A DNA stretch of 32,028 nucleotides, taken from NCBI RefSeq assembly GCF_018704065.1, contig NZ_JAGUQP010000029.1, forward strand, positions 1 to 32,028, given 5' to 3'. The translations under genes were made by a program, and so were the position numbers. Numbering within the stretch: position 1 is the first letter of the stretch; the number at the start of each line of letters is the position of its first letter. The stretch comes from Desulfovulcanus ferrireducens. Its GTDB lineage: Bacteria; Desulfobacterota; Desulfovibrionia; Desulfovibrionales; Desulfonatronovibrionaceae. Of this stretch, positions 31,946-32,028 are shown in pieces. Under the pieces are notes generated by a model. It was not told where the DNA came from and did not search any database. It saw only the letters and a list, made by a program, of their open reading frames with translations.

Positions 31946-32028
31946 ATTAACTCAGCAACTGTGTTTTTTGTCAATAGTTAATGGTTAAAATTTATTGGTT
32001 AGTTTATTTTGTTTTCAAGAACAATTTT
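31946..32028. other. Window end, A+T-rich, no feature recognised
   Basis: No ORF or repeat homology beyond about 31945 could be supported. The sequence continues outside the window. Confidence 0.3.

Overview
The window looks like chromosomal DNA of an A+T-leaning sulfate-reducing deltaproteobacterium (now Desulfobacterota), most likely Desulfovibrionales. I infer this from gene content and order, not from a marker search. The pointers are a TrmD fused to a second SPOUT-type RNA methyltransferase, the order ffh-rpsP-khpA-rimM-trmD-rplS-rnhB-yraN, a partial mannose-type PTS (EIID-HPr-EI), a free-standing larC, and a GlcD-type lactate/glycolate oxidase. I see no rRNA, tRNA, CRISPR array, transposase or phage gene.

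Layout. 1-92 is the tail of a dispersed repeat. 294-1991 (+) is a YcaO-domain protein, convergent with a GlcD-like oxidase (2037-3416, -), followed by smpB (-). 4005-4569 is non-coding and holds a full copy of the repeat. From 13606 down to 4570, twelve genes lie on the minus strand: ffh, rpsP, khpA, rimM, trmD fusion, rplS, rnhB, yraN, rsmI, EIID, ptsH, ptsI. This is a translation/secretion/RNA-modification string running into a sugar-PTS remnant. Still on the minus strand, 13810-17184 holds a class I aminotransferase, a branched-chain amino-acid-type periplasmic binding protein and a TrmI-like tRNA methyltransferase.

17291-21405 (+) is a compact run of radical SAM protein, RNase G, QueH and HemW. 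A second full repeat copy separates it from a small DUF2905-type membrane protein (21912-22136). 22281-25501 (-) carries gltX, a NifU-like scaffold, a TIM-barrel epimerase-like protein and a CBS-ACT protein. 25634-27474 (-) is a two-gene acetate-type symporter unit (DUF485 small membrane protein plus SSS permease) closed by a clear intrinsic terminator. It is divergent from a DUF294 nucleotidyltransferase-like gene (27679, +), which is followed by larC (+). larC is convergent with a U32-family gene (-) and the two stop codons overlap in one CTAG. The last ~700 bases are a rearranged third copy of the repeat.

The most unusual element is the repeat family: about 474 bp, no ORF, 16-17 bp terminal inverted repeats, A-rich flanks, two homologous half-arms making one long imperfect palindrome, and an 88-bp dyad core. 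It occurs four times (two complete, one rearranged, one cut by the window edge) in 32 kb, always between genes and often within a few bases of a stop or start codon. The other item worth attention is the symporter region: the signalling domains that often accompany acetate-type permeases (DUF294 and CBS/ACT) are present as separate genes on either side of it.
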